From Marinomonas aquimarina (GTDB taxonomy: Bacteria; Pseudomonadota; Gammaproteobacteria; Pseudomonadales; Marinomonadaceae): a DNA stretch of 64,000 nt. The DNA is taken from contig NZ_FLOC01000003.1 of the NCBI RefSeq assembly GCF_900089755.1, positions 143,332 to 207,331 of the forward strand, in the 5' to 3' direction. Below, piece by piece: positions 1 through 9,150 of the stretch. The notes under the pieces are model-generated. The model saw only the letters and a list, made by a program, of their open reading frames with translations. It did no database searches and was not told where the DNA came from. Both the position numbers and the translations under genes were made by a program. Within the stretch, counting starts at the first letter, position 1, and every line of letters starts with the position of its first letter.

Positions 1-3000
1 ATTAACCGGCCGATCTTATCGATCGTGGTCAGTTTATTGATCTTATTAATTGGATTAAGCGCCACTTATAATCTGCAAGTGCGCCAATACCCGAAAATGG
101 AAAGTGCCACCATCACCATTGATACGGCTCTCCCTGGCGCAACCCAAGATATGATGCAGGGTTTTGTTACCACGCCGATCGCTCAAGCGATCTCAACCGC
201 CAGTGGTATCGAATACATCACCTCGACCTCGAAACAAGGTAAGAGCCATATTTCCGCTAAGCTGGTACTGAACGCCGATGCGGACCGCTCCATGACAGAG
301 ATCCTGTCGAAAGTACAAACGGTGAAATACCGGTTACCTGAGGGCGTAGCCGACCCAGTGATTTCAAAGATTACTGACGGTGCTTCGGCGATTCAGTACA
401 TTGCCTTTAAAAGTGATGTCCTAGCCAGCGCACAGATTGTCGACTTTGCCGATCGTGTCGCCTTACCGCTGATCACGTCAGTATCGGGTGTGGCCTCAGC
501 ACAAATGGCTGGTGGCGCTTCCTATGCTATGCGTATTTGGGTGGATCCAACCAAGCTAGCAGCCCGCGACATGACCGCCAGTGATATTGCCAATGCACTG
601 CGTGCTAATAATATCCAAGCCTCCCCTGGTCAATTAAAAGGCCCTGATACGGCGATCAATATCACTGCGGGCACTGACCTGCAGGATATGGATGCGTTTC
701 GCGAGATGATCGTCAAAGACGGCGCTAACGGCGTGGTGCGCCTAAGCGATGTAGCGACTATTGAACTGGGCGCCCAAAACTACGATTCAGCAGCCATCGC
801 CGATGGTAAAAGCGCAGTCTTTATCGCCATTTCCCCCACCCCCGACGGTAACCCGCTTGAAATCGTCGACACGGTCAATAAGTTACTACCCGATATACAA
901 CGTGCTGCCCCTCCTGGACTTGAAGTCATTAACCGCTTCGATGTGGCGCACTTCGTGAACGCGTCCATTGAAGAAGTGGAACATACACTGATCGAAGCGG
1001 TTATCATCGTTATCGTGGTGATTTTCCTGTTTTTAGGAACTTTCCGCGCGGTGATCATTCCAGTGGTGACCATTCCACTATCCCTATTGGGCACTGCGGC
1101 TCTGATGCTTGCGTTTGGCTTCTCTCTCAACCTATTGACCCTGCTTGCCATGGTATTGGCCATCGGTCTAGTGGTGGACGATGCCATTGTGGTGGTGGAA
1201 AACATTCACCGTCATATTGAAGAAGGCTTACAGCCAATCAAAGCGGCACTGGTGGGAGCCCGTGAAATCATCGGCCCAGTGATTTCCATGACTATCACCC
1301 TTGCCGCAGTCTATGCACCGATCGGCTTGATGGGCGGCCTAACAGGTGCACTGTTCCGTGAGTTTGCCTTTACCCTCGCAGGCTCAGTGATTGTGTCTGG
1401 GGTGGTGGCTTTAACCCTCTCACCGATGATGAGTGGCAAACTGCTAAGCTCCAAACAATCTGAGTCAAAAATGGCGAAGGCGGTTGAGCACTACATGGAA
1501 GGCATGACCAATGCCTACAGTCGTTTGCTGGATAAAACCCTTCGTGCTCGTGGCGCAGTTTTGTTCGCCGGCGCTGCCATTTTGGCCGGTATTGTGATGC
1601 TGTTTTTAGGCTCTGAGAAAGAGCTCGCGCCGCCAGAAGACATGGGCTATGTGTTCGCGCAAACCAAAGCACCACAGTATGCCAATGTGGATTACACCCA
1701 ACGCTACAGTGCAGAGGTGGATCAGATCTTCTCAGAAATCCCAGAATTTACCGGCAGTTTCTTTGCCATTGGTGGCGAGAACGCCAACATCGGTTTTGGC
1801 GGTATCATCCTAGAAGAATGGTCTGAGCGTGAGCGCACGGCGGACCAAATCCAAGCTGAGTTAGCAGGTAAAACAGGGGCGGTGACGGGCGTTTATACGT
1901 CTTTGTTCCAAGATAACCCTTTGCCTGCCGGCAGTGGTGGCTTACCGGTGCAAATGGTGATTCGCTCGACCGACGACTTCACCAACCTATACGGTACCTT
2001 AATGGGGCTGGTCGGTGCCTCTTGGGGCAGTGGCTTGTTTGCCTTTGTCGACTATGATTTGGCCTTTGATAGCGCTGAAGCACACATCAGTATTGATCGG
2101 GCTAAGGCCGGTGATATGGGCGTATCTATGTCGGAGATTGCCAATACCCTGGCGATTTTGGTGGGTGAAAACTACATCAACCGCTTTAACTGGTTCGACC
2201 GCTCTTACGATGTCATCACACAAACCCCACAGGATCAGCGGTTAACACCAGATAACCTCGGCGAGTTCTATGTACGCACCTCGGCGGGCAAATTGATCCC
2301 ATTGTCGACTGTCGTGAACGTGGAAGTGAAACCACAACCAAACATGTTGCCACAGTTTAACCAAATGAACTCGGCGACCTTATCTGCGGTGTTAATGCCG
2401 GGGGTGACCATGGGGCAGGCGGTGGACTTCTTACAATCCCAGCCGTTACCAGACGGTACCACCGTGGATTGGCTATCGAACAGTCGCCAATTTGTGCAAG
2501 AAGGCAATCAGCTAACGATTTCGTTTGCCTTTGCCTTGATCGTGATCTTCTTGGTGTTGGCGGCTCAGTTCGAAAGCTTCCGTGACCCACTGGTGATTTT
2601 GATTACCGTACCTTTGGCGATTTGTGGTGCCTTGGCGCCAATCTATCTTGGCTACACCACGCTCAATATCTACACCCAAATTGGTTTGGTGACCTTGATC
2701 GGCTTGATCTCGAAACACGGTATCTTGATGGTGTCCTTTGCCAACGATATGCAAATTCATCAGCAAATGTCCAAGCTTGAAGCAATCCGACATTCGGCTG
2801 CGGTGCGTATGCGACCGGTACTCATGACCACAGCGGCCATGGTGGCAGGCTTGGTGCCACTGTTATTTGCCGCTGGTGCCGGTGCTTCAAGCCGCTTCGC
2901 CATCGGTATTGTGGTGGTGATGGGCATGCTGGTAGGCACCCTATTTACCCTGTTTGTATTACCGACTTTCTACTGCTTGCTCGCTGGTGATCACCGTCAC

Positions 3001-3027
3001 CGTGGCAAAGTAGAGAACCAGGCCTAG
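1..3027 (+). CDS. RND-family efflux transporter permease (5' end outside window)
   Basis: This is an inner-membrane proton-driven efflux pump subunit of the AcrB/MexF (HAE1) type, which works with a periplasmic adaptor and an outer-membrane channel. The reading frame is open from base 1 and begins INRPILSIVVSLL, the usual first transmembrane helix preceded by the family's FxxRP motif. The true start therefore lies just upstream of the window, and the GTG at 25 is not the start. About 1,000 residues are visible, including the TM4 proton-relay motif GLVVDDAIVVVENI and a second helix bundle near the C terminus. The adaptor gene is expected upstream, outside the window. The substrate cannot be told from sequence. 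A strong terminator follows at 3094-3133. Confidence 0.93.
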   Translation: MNRPILSIVVSLLILLIGLSATYNLQVRQYPKMESATITIDTALPGATQDMMQGFVTTPIAQAISTASGIEYITSTSKQGKSHISAKLVLNADADRSMTEILSKVQTVKYRLPEGVADPVISKITDGASAIQYIAFKSDVLASAQIVDFADRVALPLITSVSGVASAQMAGGASYAMRIWVDPTKLAARDMTASDIANALRANNIQASPGQLKGPDTAINITAGTDLQDMDAFREMIVKDGANGVVRLSDVATIELGAQNYDSAAIADGKSAVFIAISPTPDGNPLEIVDTVNKLLPDIQRAAPPGLEVINRFDVAHFVNASIEEVEHTLIEAVIIVIVVIFLFLGTFRAVIIPVVTIPLSLLGTAALMLAFGFSLNLLTLLAMVLAIGLVVDDAIVVVENIHRHIEEGLQPIKAALVGAREIIGPVISMTITLAAVYAPIGLMGGLTGALFREFAFTLAGSVIVSGVVALTLSPMMSGKLLSSKQSESKMAKAVEHYMEGMTNAYSRLLDKTLRARGAVLFAGAAILAGIVMLFLGSEKELAPPEDMGYVFAQTKAPQYANVDYTQRYSAEVDQIFSEIPEFTGSFFAIGGENANIGFGGIILEEWSERERTADQIQAELAGKTGAVTGVYTSLFQDNPLPAGSGGLPVQMVIRSTDDFTNLYGTLMGLVGASWGSGLFAFVDYDLAFDSAEAHISIDRAKAGDMGVSMSEIANTLAILVGENYINRFNWFDRSYDVITQTPQDQRLTPDNLGEFYVRTSAGKLIPLSTVVNVEVKPQPNMLPQFNQMNSATLSAVLMPGVTMGQAVDFLQSQPLPDGTTVDWLSNSRQFVQEGNQLTISFAFALIVIFLVLAAQFESFRDPLVILITVPLAICGALAPIYLGYTTLNIYTQIGLVTLIGLISKHGILMVSFANDMQIHQQMSKLEAIRHSAAVRMRPVLMTTAAMVAGLVPLLFAAGAGASSRFAIGIVVVMGMLVGTLFTLFVLPTFYCLLAGDHRHRGKVENQA

Positions 3028-3093
3028 ACGTTAGGCCTCACCAAGAAAAGCGCCGTTAAGAGCGTTACCTCCAGTGCATATCGCATGGAACCA

Positions 3094-3133
3094 AAAAAGC
3101 CCCTGCTGTTTCTCTCTTCAGCAGGGGCTTTTT
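3094..3133. terminator. Bidirectional intrinsic terminator
   Basis: A 15-bp perfect stem (AAAAAGCCCCTGCTG / CAGCAGGGGCTTTTT) with a 10-nt loop has A and T runs on both sides. It can end the RND gene on the plus strand and the convergent minus-strand gene that stops at 3156. Confidence 0.9.
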
Positions 3134-3155
3134 AATGGTTTTTGCAAGCCCGTAT

Positions 3156-3608
3156 TTAAGGCTGTGAACGTTCTATGATGACGTTCACTTTGGGCAAAGC
3201 TTGCAAAAGATTGATGTCCTCTGGGTGGATCTCACCTAGTTTGACCAACCCTCTGGAATAGCCAAAATCTTTATAAAACAGAGCAATGTTTCCCCAAGGG
3301 GCAAAGTAGGTAAAATCCCCTACTTCGGGGTCCATCGCTTTGGGCATACCAGTCGTCGACAGCGCTTTTGGAAGGTACGCAATCTTCTCGGTACTGTGAT
3401 AATCAGATAACTCAATTTGCAATGGCAGTTGAGCCAAAAAGTCACGGCTGGCTGAGCTATCATTCAAGCTAGCATGAATCACCTGATCCCCAGCAATCAC
3501 TCGAATTTCCGTAGTTTCAGCCACTGCTACACTGGCCATGAAAGGCAATGTCACAGCCACGCATGGCACGCCTAATGTCGCTAATCTTTTTAAAATAGGA
3601 TCCAACAT
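3156..3608 (-). CDS. Secreted cyclophilin-like fold protein
   Basis: The 150-residue protein has an N-terminal hydrophobic signal-like segment ending in ASVAVA, followed by a domain with the hallmarks of the bacterial cyclophilin-like family: IRVIAGDQVIHASLNDS, YLPKAL, and the signature VGDFTYFAPWGNIALFYKD. It is a paralogue of the cytoplasmic copy at 10385-10735, which shares GDLTYYAPWGNLAYF and a GLVKLG segment. The biochemical role is not established. It lies downstream of the cupin and CMD-like genes on the same strand, all three apparently exported, so a joint periplasmic role is possible but inferred. Confidence 0.8.
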   Translation of the reverse strand: MLDPILKRLATLGVPCVAVTLPFMASVAVAETTEIRVIAGDQVIHASLNDSSASRDFLAQLPLQIELSDYHSTEKIAYLPKALSTTGMPKAMDPEVGDFTYFAPWGNIALFYKDFGYSRGLVKLGEIHPEDINLLQALPKVNVIIERSQP

Positions 3609-3752
3609 AGCTGACCTTCACATTCGCTTCTAAACATATAATATTCAAGCCAAAATACAAAAAAGTGCCAGCCAAGCTTACCTGACTGACACCCTTTTGC
3701 GTCGCGCTTTAGACGATGCTTAACCTTATACAGGATAACTTTCTAAGAACAG

Positions 3753-4217
3753 TTATTCACCTAGGTACTGAGCATCCGTCACAGGTTCCATCCAATCTAC
3801 CACGGAACCTTCTTCGTTTTTCGCCTGAATGGCGTAGTGCGTCATAGACGTTGTATCCGTTGCACCATGCCAGTGCTTCACACCCGGTGGACACCAAACA
3901 ATGTCACCTGCACGAATGATTTGCTTCTCTTTACCTTCTTGCTGAGTCCAGCCAGTGCCACTTGTAATAACAAGCGTTTGGCCTACTGGATGTGTATGCC
4001 AGTTCGAACGAGCACCTGGGTGAAAGATCACCTCACCCATACTGAACTCACGGTGTTCATTTGGAGCAAAAACCGGATTAATTACGGATGTGCCAGTGAA
4101 CAGTTTTTCAGATCCAATAATGGTGTTTTGCGAACCGGCACGGGTAATTTCAACGTCCGCTGCTAATGCAGAACCCGCCATCAGAGTAACGAGTGCTGTC
4201 GTGATAATCTTTTTCAT
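3753..4217 (-). CDS. Periplasmic cupin-domain protein
   Basis: This is a single-domain cupin of 154 residues, probably metal binding, with an N-terminal signal peptide (KKIITTALVTLMAGSALA). The cupin core has GARSNWHTHPVGQTLVITSG (histidine pair for the metal) and GDIVWCPPGVKHWHGA. It resembles small secreted cupins annotated as carboxymuconolactone-decarboxylase-associated or hydroxynitrile-lyase-like; the reaction is unknown. The ATG at 4217 is chosen because AGGA lies 7 nt upstream and the signal peptide starts there. An upstream in-frame TTG at 4238 lacks a ribosome site. It follows the CMD-like gene by 63 bp and is probably co-transcribed. Confidence 0.85.
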   Translation of the reverse strand: MKKIITTALVTLMAGSALAADVEITRAGSQNTIIGSEKLFTGTSVINPVFAPNEHREFSMGEVIFHPGARSNWHTHPVGQTLVITSGTGWTQQEGKEKQIIRAGDIVWCPPGVKHWHGATDTTSMTHYAIQAKNEEGSVVDWMEPVTDAQYLGE

Positions 4218-4280
4218 GTCATATCCTAGGTTTATCAAGTTATAAAATTGTTTGAGAAGCCATTAAGTCAACACTGCGTA

Positions 4281-5030
4281 TTATTTACGACCGTCGAACA
4301 CTTTCTGGAAAATTGGCATGGCGGTGTATACATTTGGCCAATTGACGTAGAACGCCATCTGCGTCAACGCTTCAGAGGCTTCCGCTTGCTGCAAGCCATT
4401 ATCTAAGGCACGGTTCAAGTGGAACGGTACTTGTTCTGCTTGGCCGTTAGCCACTAATGAGCTCACGGTAACTAAGCTGCGGTCACGTGGCGATAGGTCT
4501 GGACGCAACCAGACATCACGGAACAATGGCTCACGAGTAAAGTCCGCCACACCTTGTGAGGTAGGCGCATAATTCGTTTGAACAGAGTTTTCACGCATGG
4601 CTTCAAACTCTTCATCCAGCGGCAGTAACTCGACATCAGCGCCAGGCAGATCATTCGCATCAATATCGCGGTCTTCGTACACGTCCGCCAGCTCATCAGC
4701 CGCCGCCACTGCGTTATTCCAACCCGCGTAAAAAGCCAAATGCGTGACAATTTCAGACAGCTCCGCTGGTTTGACACCGTTATCCAGTGCTCGAGCGAAC
4801 TCTTGAGGTAACATTTCAGTTTTGCCTGCTGCAACCAAGGTTGCCACAGACACTACGCTGCGATCCCGTGGCGACAGACCTTCACGCTTCCATAGGTCAT
4901 TTTCCAAAACATTTTGGTTGTAATGGGCAAGCGCTGGAGCCGCGCGCTTCAAATTTTCTTGGATAGAGTCTGCATAACCTGCAGAAGCCGCCAATGAAAA
5001 CGCTAAACCGATTAATGTCTTCTTGTTCAT
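4281..5030 (-). CDS. Secreted carboxymuconolactone decarboxylase-family protein (two CMD repeats)
   Basis: The 249-residue protein has a signal peptide (MNKKTLIGLAFSLAASAGYA) and two CMD/AhpD-fold repeats, each beginning with the same motif (GLSPRDRSVVSVATLVAAGK near residue 52 and LSPRDRSLVTVSSLVANGQ near 165). The AhpD redox CxxC pair is absent, so it is closer to 4-carboxymuconolactone decarboxylase-type proteins than to the peroxidase partner AhpD. The start is supported by GGAGG 7 nt upstream of the ATG. The divergent AraC regulator at 5602 probably controls this gene and the cupin behind it, as is common for such neighbourhoods; this is inferred from position. Confidence 0.85.
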   Translation of the reverse strand: MNKKTLIGLAFSLAASAGYADSIQENLKRAAPALAHYNQNVLENDLWKREGLSPRDRSVVSVATLVAAGKTEMLPQEFARALDNGVKPAELSEIVTHLAFYAGWNNAVAAADELADVYEDRDIDANDLPGADVELLPLDEEFEAMRENSVQTNYAPTSQGVADFTREPLFRDVWLRPDLSPRDRSLVTVSSLVANGQAEQVPFHLNRALDNGLQQAEASEALTQMAFYVNWPNVYTAMPIFQKVFDGRK

Positions 5031-5601
5031 AAGGATCCTCCTAAAATTTAGTACAACGCTATCTGATCTGTTTACATTCTGAAACGAAAAGCATTCTGAT
5101 AAGACTTATGAATCATGCTAATTAATCTTTTGCAGATTCCTGTTGTCCAAACCGAGCTAAGCTCCATCGTTTAACTCAATTAAACACCGAGATAGATCGG
5201 CGTTATGGCTCGCACCTTTGTAAGCATCTCCTTGCTAGACAGCGACAGTCTTCCCCTTGAAGCGGTACGTTAGGTCGCCATGGCTTGATTACGATAGTAG
5301 ACAGCCATAAGGGCAATGCGTTAGCCTATTCCTGCATCATTATTGCCTAATACGTCAAAGGAGTTTTTAAAAAGGGCAGTCTTGCAAAGAAGAGCACTTT
5401 ATTTGCACAAAAAACAAATCCAGCAAACCATTGTTTTTAAAGAATAATGGATTTCCAAAACATCAGACATGAATAACATTGCATAAAAAACATGCAACTC
5501 AACTTTTTTCTATCAAATTTCACACTTGCCTAATAGAATTGAAACATGACGAGTGCATAGCATACTATCGGCACATCCGAACATGTTTATGAGGTTAACC
5601 C
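5031..5601. promoter_or_regulatory. 571-bp divergent regulatory region between CMD-like gene and AraC gene
   Basis: No convincing gene is seen here. The right part is AT-rich. A promoter-like pair TTGAAA (5539-5544) and CATACT (5561-5566), 16 nt apart, could drive the AraC gene. An interrupted inverted repeat GCAT/ATGC lies at 5481-5495. Operators for the AraC protein are expected here but cannot be defined from one copy. Confidence 0.4.
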
Positions 5602-6528
5602 ATGTCCTTTAGCAACCAAACAAGTCCAGAGATGCAAACGGGATTGAATGATTTATCCCGTAAGGCACTGGCCATCGCGGGTGACGTCAACCAGATACAA
5701 ACGCCGGTCAAAGGCTTAGTCATTAACAAATGGCCCCATACAACCGACCCCACCAGTTATTCCATGAAGCCAAGCATTTGCTTGATTGCACAAGGGGTCA
5801 AACGAGTCATTTTGGGAGATGAAACCTATGTTTACGATGCCAGCCAATTTTTGATTTCATCGGTGGATTTGCCCATCGTTGCGAACATTGTTGAAGCACA
5901 GCAAGATAAGCCCTATGTCGGCATTGTTTTGGAGTTGGATTTAACCGAGATCTCACAACTGATCGTGGAAAGTGGCTTACGCTTTCAAACATCAAAACAA
6001 TCACAAACAGGCATTGCTTTGGGTGAGTTGAACTTGCCTATTTTGAATGCATTTCAACGCTTACTGGACCTTTGTGATGATGAAGAAAGCATTCAAATTC
6101 TCGCACCCGCCATTAAGCGCGAGATTTTTTATCGCATTTTGAAAACCCATCAAGGCCAATTGCTATACCAAATTGCAACCGCAGGCAGTCACAGCAACCA
6201 AATTTCCAGAGCCATTGATTGGCTGTATAGCAATTACTCCGAACCTTTAAGCATCGGTGAATTAGCAGATTACACGGGCATGAGTAAATCGGCCTTCCAT
6301 AATCATTTTCGCTCTGTCACCTCCATGACACCGTTGCAGTTCCAGAAAAAGCTACGCCTAAATGAAGCGCGTCGCTTGATGCTGACCGAGAACCTAGACG
6401 CTTCCGCCACCACCTACAAGGTAGGCTACGAAAGCCCGTCGCAGTTTTCTCGAGAGTACGCACGCTACTTCGGCCTGCCGCCAAAGAAAGACATCGAGGC
6501 ACTGCGTCGCCAGCAATTAGCGTCCTAA
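5602..6528 (+). CDS. AraC-family transcriptional regulator
   Basis: A 308-residue regulator. The N-terminal half matches the AraC N-terminal domain of the type with SICLIAQGVKRVILGDETYVYDA and VDLPIVANIVEA, an effector-sensing cupin. The C-terminal third (about 205-300) carries the two helix-turn-helix motifs: LSIGELADYTGMSKSAFHNHF and the second with VGYESPSQFSREYARYFGLPP. It is divergent from the CMD-cupin-cyclophilin-like genes and is their likely activator. The ligand is unknown. GAGG precedes the ATG by 8 nt. Confidence 0.92.
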   Translation: MSFSNQTSPEMQTGLNDLSRKALAIAGDVNQIQTPVKGLVINKWPHTTDPTSYSMKPSICLIAQGVKRVILGDETYVYDASQFLISSVDLPIVANIVEAQQDKPYVGIVLELDLTEISQLIVESGLRFQTSKQSQTGIALGELNLPILNAFQRLLDLCDDEESIQILAPAIKREIFYRILKTHQGQLLYQIATAGSHSNQISRAIDWLYSNYSEPLSIGELADYTGMSKSAFHNHFRSVTSMTPLQFQKKLRLNEARRLMLTENLDASATTYKVGYESPSQFSREYARYFGLPPKKDIEALRRQQLAS

Positions 6529-6542
6529 CCACACTATTAAGC

Positions 6543-6571
6543 AAAAGGGCGATCCATGCGATCGCCCTTTT
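6543..6571. terminator. Bidirectional intrinsic terminator
   Basis: A 12-bp perfect stem AAAAGGGCGATC / GATCGCCCTTTT with a 5-nt loop sits between the convergent AraC and MFS genes. Confidence 0.9.
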
Positions 6572-6577
6572 GTTTGG

Positions 6578-7792
6578 CTATGACGCCTCTTGGACACTCC
6601 AGCGCTTATTAACGGTCATTGCCATAAAGGCCATGACACCAGACAGCAATAATAAAATACCACTGACTGAGAAAGCACTTTGGTAGCCCCACATATCGAA
6701 TAAGATTCCCCCGACGGTGGAACCCAGTCCAATGGCCAATTGCACAATCGCAACCATCAAGCCACCACCCGCTTCTGCGTCATCCGGCATGGTTTGTGCG
6801 ACCCAAGTCCACCAGCCCACTGGCGCCGAGGTGGCGATCAACCCCCAAACAAATAACACTGGCATAACCACCCAGTCGTGGGCGCCAAACTCAATCAGCA
6901 AGAAAGCGCACAGCGCCAGCAAAACTGGCATGGTCATCAAGGTATAAAACAGTGATTTGCCGAGAAATCGACTGATTAAAGAGGTACCGATAAAGCCGGC
7001 AACGCCAATCATCAACAGCACCAGCGTTAGCATACTTTCGCTGACTTGCGTTTCCATTTCTAAGAACGGACGAATATAGGTGTACAAGGTAAACTGCCCC
7101 ATAAACAGTAACGCCGTAGCAAAGAAGCCGACCGCGACTTCCTGGCGCTTTAATGGGCGAAAGATATGATGCAGTTTACGTTTCTCGCCTTCGGCGGCCA
7201 TGCTGGGCAGACTCATGTATTGCCAAACGAACGCCACCAGTGCCACGGGGACAAGGAAGAAAAACGCGCCACGCCAACTCACCAACGCTCCGAGCAAACT
7301 GCCCAGCGGCGCAGCCACCACCATCGCCAAAGCGTTACCACCATTAAAAATCGCCAACGCCTTGGGTACTTTATGGGCAGGCACCAAGCGCATCGCGGCG
7401 GCCGCCGACATGGACCAAAAGCCTCCGAGTGCCACGCCCACCAATGCACGCCCAGCCATGTACATCGCATAATTGGCAGCAAACGCCACCAATAAGCCCG
7501 ACACCAACATCACACCGGTTAGGGCCATCAGGACTTTTTTACGATCAGCGTTTCCTGCAACAGAGGACACGCTTAGTGCAACAATCAGTGCAAAAATACC
7601 AGAGATGGCAATACCTTGACCGACTGCACCTTCGGTCACCGACAGCTCTTGTGCCATGGGGGTTAGCAAACTCACTGGCATAAACTCTGCTGCCACCATT
7701 AAAAAGGCACACAGGGTCATGGCGAATACACCGCTCCAATTGGCCGTATCGTCTGTGGTCTCTCTTGTCATGGAGTTATCCATCTCACTCAT
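6578..7792 (-). CDS. MFS exporter, NepI-like (DHA1 family)
   Basis: A 404-residue, 12-helix major facilitator transporter of the inner membrane. The N terminus, NWSGVFAMTLCAFLMVAAEF followed by MPVSLLTPMAQELSV, closely resembles E. coli NepI, a purine ribonucleoside efflux protein. Further NepI-like segments are GGFWSMSAAAAMRLVP, VPKALAIFNGG and PVGWWTWVAQTMPDDAEAGG. The nucleoside substrate is inferred from this resemblance and is not proved; other sugar or drug DHA1 exporters look similar. It stands alone, convergent with the AraC gene. Confidence 0.85.
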   Translation of the reverse strand: MSEMDNSMTRETTDDTANWSGVFAMTLCAFLMVAAEFMPVSLLTPMAQELSVTEGAVGQGIAISGIFALIVALSVSSVAGNADRKKVLMALTGVMLVSGLLVAFAANYAMYMAGRALVGVALGGFWSMSAAAAMRLVPAHKVPKALAIFNGGNALAMVVAAPLGSLLGALVSWRGAFFFLVPVALVAFVWQYMSLPSMAAEGEKRKLHHIFRPLKRQEVAVGFFATALLFMGQFTLYTYIRPFLEMETQVSESMLTLVLLMIGVAGFIGTSLISRFLGKSLFYTLMTMPVLLALCAFLLIEFGAHDWVVMPVLFVWGLIATSAPVGWWTWVAQTMPDDAEAGGGLMVAIVQLAIGLGSTVGGILFDMWGYQSAFSVSGILLLLSGVMAFMAMTVNKRWSVQEAS

Positions 7793-7921
7793 TTATCCGT
7801 TCTCTCGCATACAGGGTTATTATTTAAAAGCGCCATTAAACCAAAATGTCCCGTAAAGGCTGTATCAAAATACTCTTGCAGCCTTGCCTATTCATCGTTG
7901 TTTCTTAATCCTTGAAAGAGA

Positions 7922-7953
7922 AAAGCCCCTAAGACTTGCACCTTAGAGGCTTT
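7922..7953 (-). terminator. Intrinsic terminator of the SDR gene
   Basis: On the minus strand AAAGCCTCTAAG, an 8-nt loop and CTTAGGGGCTTTTC form a stem with one mismatch followed by T residues, 28 bp after the SDR stop codon. Confidence 0.75.
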
Positions 7954-7980
7954 ACCCACCGATGAGCTATGCGTCAAAAC

Positions 7981-8742
7981 TTAGCGCACCGTGTAACCAC
8001 CATCGACCGCTAGCCCATGCCCCATCACAAACGTTGAACCTGGACCACATAACCACAGCACAGGATCCGCCACTTCTTCGGCAGAGCCCAAACGACGGGC
8101 TGGCACCTGCGCCATGAGAATATCCATGGCTTCTTGTTCCATGTTCTTCATGCCCGCCACCATGGGCGTGTCAATAATGCCAGGGCAGACAGCATTAATA
8201 CGAATGCCTTGCTCTGCGTACTCAAGTGCTGCCGTTTTCGTTAAACCAAGCACGCCGTGTTTTGCTGCATGGTAGGCACCACGCCCAGGTACACCAACGA
8301 AGCCACCCAAGGAAGAACAGTTTACGATGGCACCACTGCCCTGCTTACGCATCTGCATCAATTCATACTTCATGCATAGCCACAGACCTTTGAGGTTGAT
8401 ATCCAGCACACGATCAAACTCTTGCATTTCAAGGTCAGCGGTTTCTGTGGCCATGGATTGTACGCCGGCGTTGTTAAACGCAGCATCGAGACTGCCGAAT
8501 GCGGCGACGGTTTGCTCAACCATGGCTTTAACAGACGCTTCATCGGTCACATCACATTGAATCGCCAAGGCCTGATAGCCTTGCTTGTTCAAATCATCGG
8601 CGACTTGTTGAGCCCCTTCGCCATTGATATCTGCTACCGTCACGGCGGCACCGGCTTTGGCAAATGCTGTGACCGCCGCCAGCCCCATACCGGATGCCGC
8701 GCCCGTTACTAAGGTCACTTTATTGGTAAAATCGTGAGACAT
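7981..8742 (-). CDS. Short-chain dehydrogenase/reductase (classical SDR)
   Basis: A 253-residue NAD(P)-dependent oxidoreductase. The cofactor motif TGAASGMG is at residues 13-20, NNAG near 90, the catalytic Ser in VNCSSLGG near 145, and the Tyr/Lys pair in YHAAKHG near 158-162. PGIIDTPMV and the C-terminal DGGYTVR are typical of glucose-dehydrogenase-like SDRs. An acidic residue after the second beta strand (VADINGEG) suggests NAD preference. The substrate is unknown. A long region separates it from the divergent MFS gene at 9151. Confidence 0.92.
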   Translation of the reverse strand: MSHDFTNKVTLVTGAASGMGLAAVTAFAKAGAAVTVADINGEGAQQVADDLNKQGYQALAIQCDVTDEASVKAMVEQTVAAFGSLDAAFNNAGVQSMATETADLEMQEFDRVLDINLKGLWLCMKYELMQMRKQGSGAIVNCSSLGGFVGVPGRGAYHAAKHGVLGLTKTAALEYAEQGIRINAVCPGIIDTPMVAGMKNMEQEAMDILMAQVPARRLGSAEEVADPVLWLCGPGSTFVMGHGLAVDGGYTVR

Positions 8743-9150
8743 GTTTCTCTCCCCTGCAAACGTTTTGTATGTGCCAATATTAGTAACACAGGGTTTTTAG
8801 GCTGATAACCTGTGCAAAAATCCTTAATCCCTGACTTCATGCAAATACCGCTCAAACACTTTTTTCAGCGCCAGACAAAAGCCTCCTAACCCACTGAAAT
8901 ATATAATCTTTATTAAATTAATAGCAAAGCACAGCAGAACATCATTTTTATTAATGAGTAATGCTCATTAGAGCTATGGCTTTTATGACATTGCCTATTG
9001 CGGGGGACTTCTTACAATAAACCGCAGTCAAAAACTCATTAGATGACGCAAACCAACTCTGCTTTTTTAATAAGGCTAAAGAAAAGACTTTAACGCTCTC
9101 GGTCGACTCGCTTTGCTTGGTCACTACGTATTAAAAAGGATGCTCTTTTC
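8743..9150. promoter_or_regulatory. 408-bp divergent intergenic region with an operator-like palindrome
   Basis: No gene is seen. At 8952-8970 there is a perfect inverted repeat TAATGAG-TAATG-CTCATTA, the size expected for a regulator half-site pair. It lies between the SDR gene and the MFS/cyclophilin/DUF2255 genes. Which regulator binds is unknown. Confidence 0.45.

Noticed and set aside
5150..5400. Short ORFs in the region upstream of the AraC gene
   Set aside because: All are under about 30 codons without ribosome sites or recognisable peptides.
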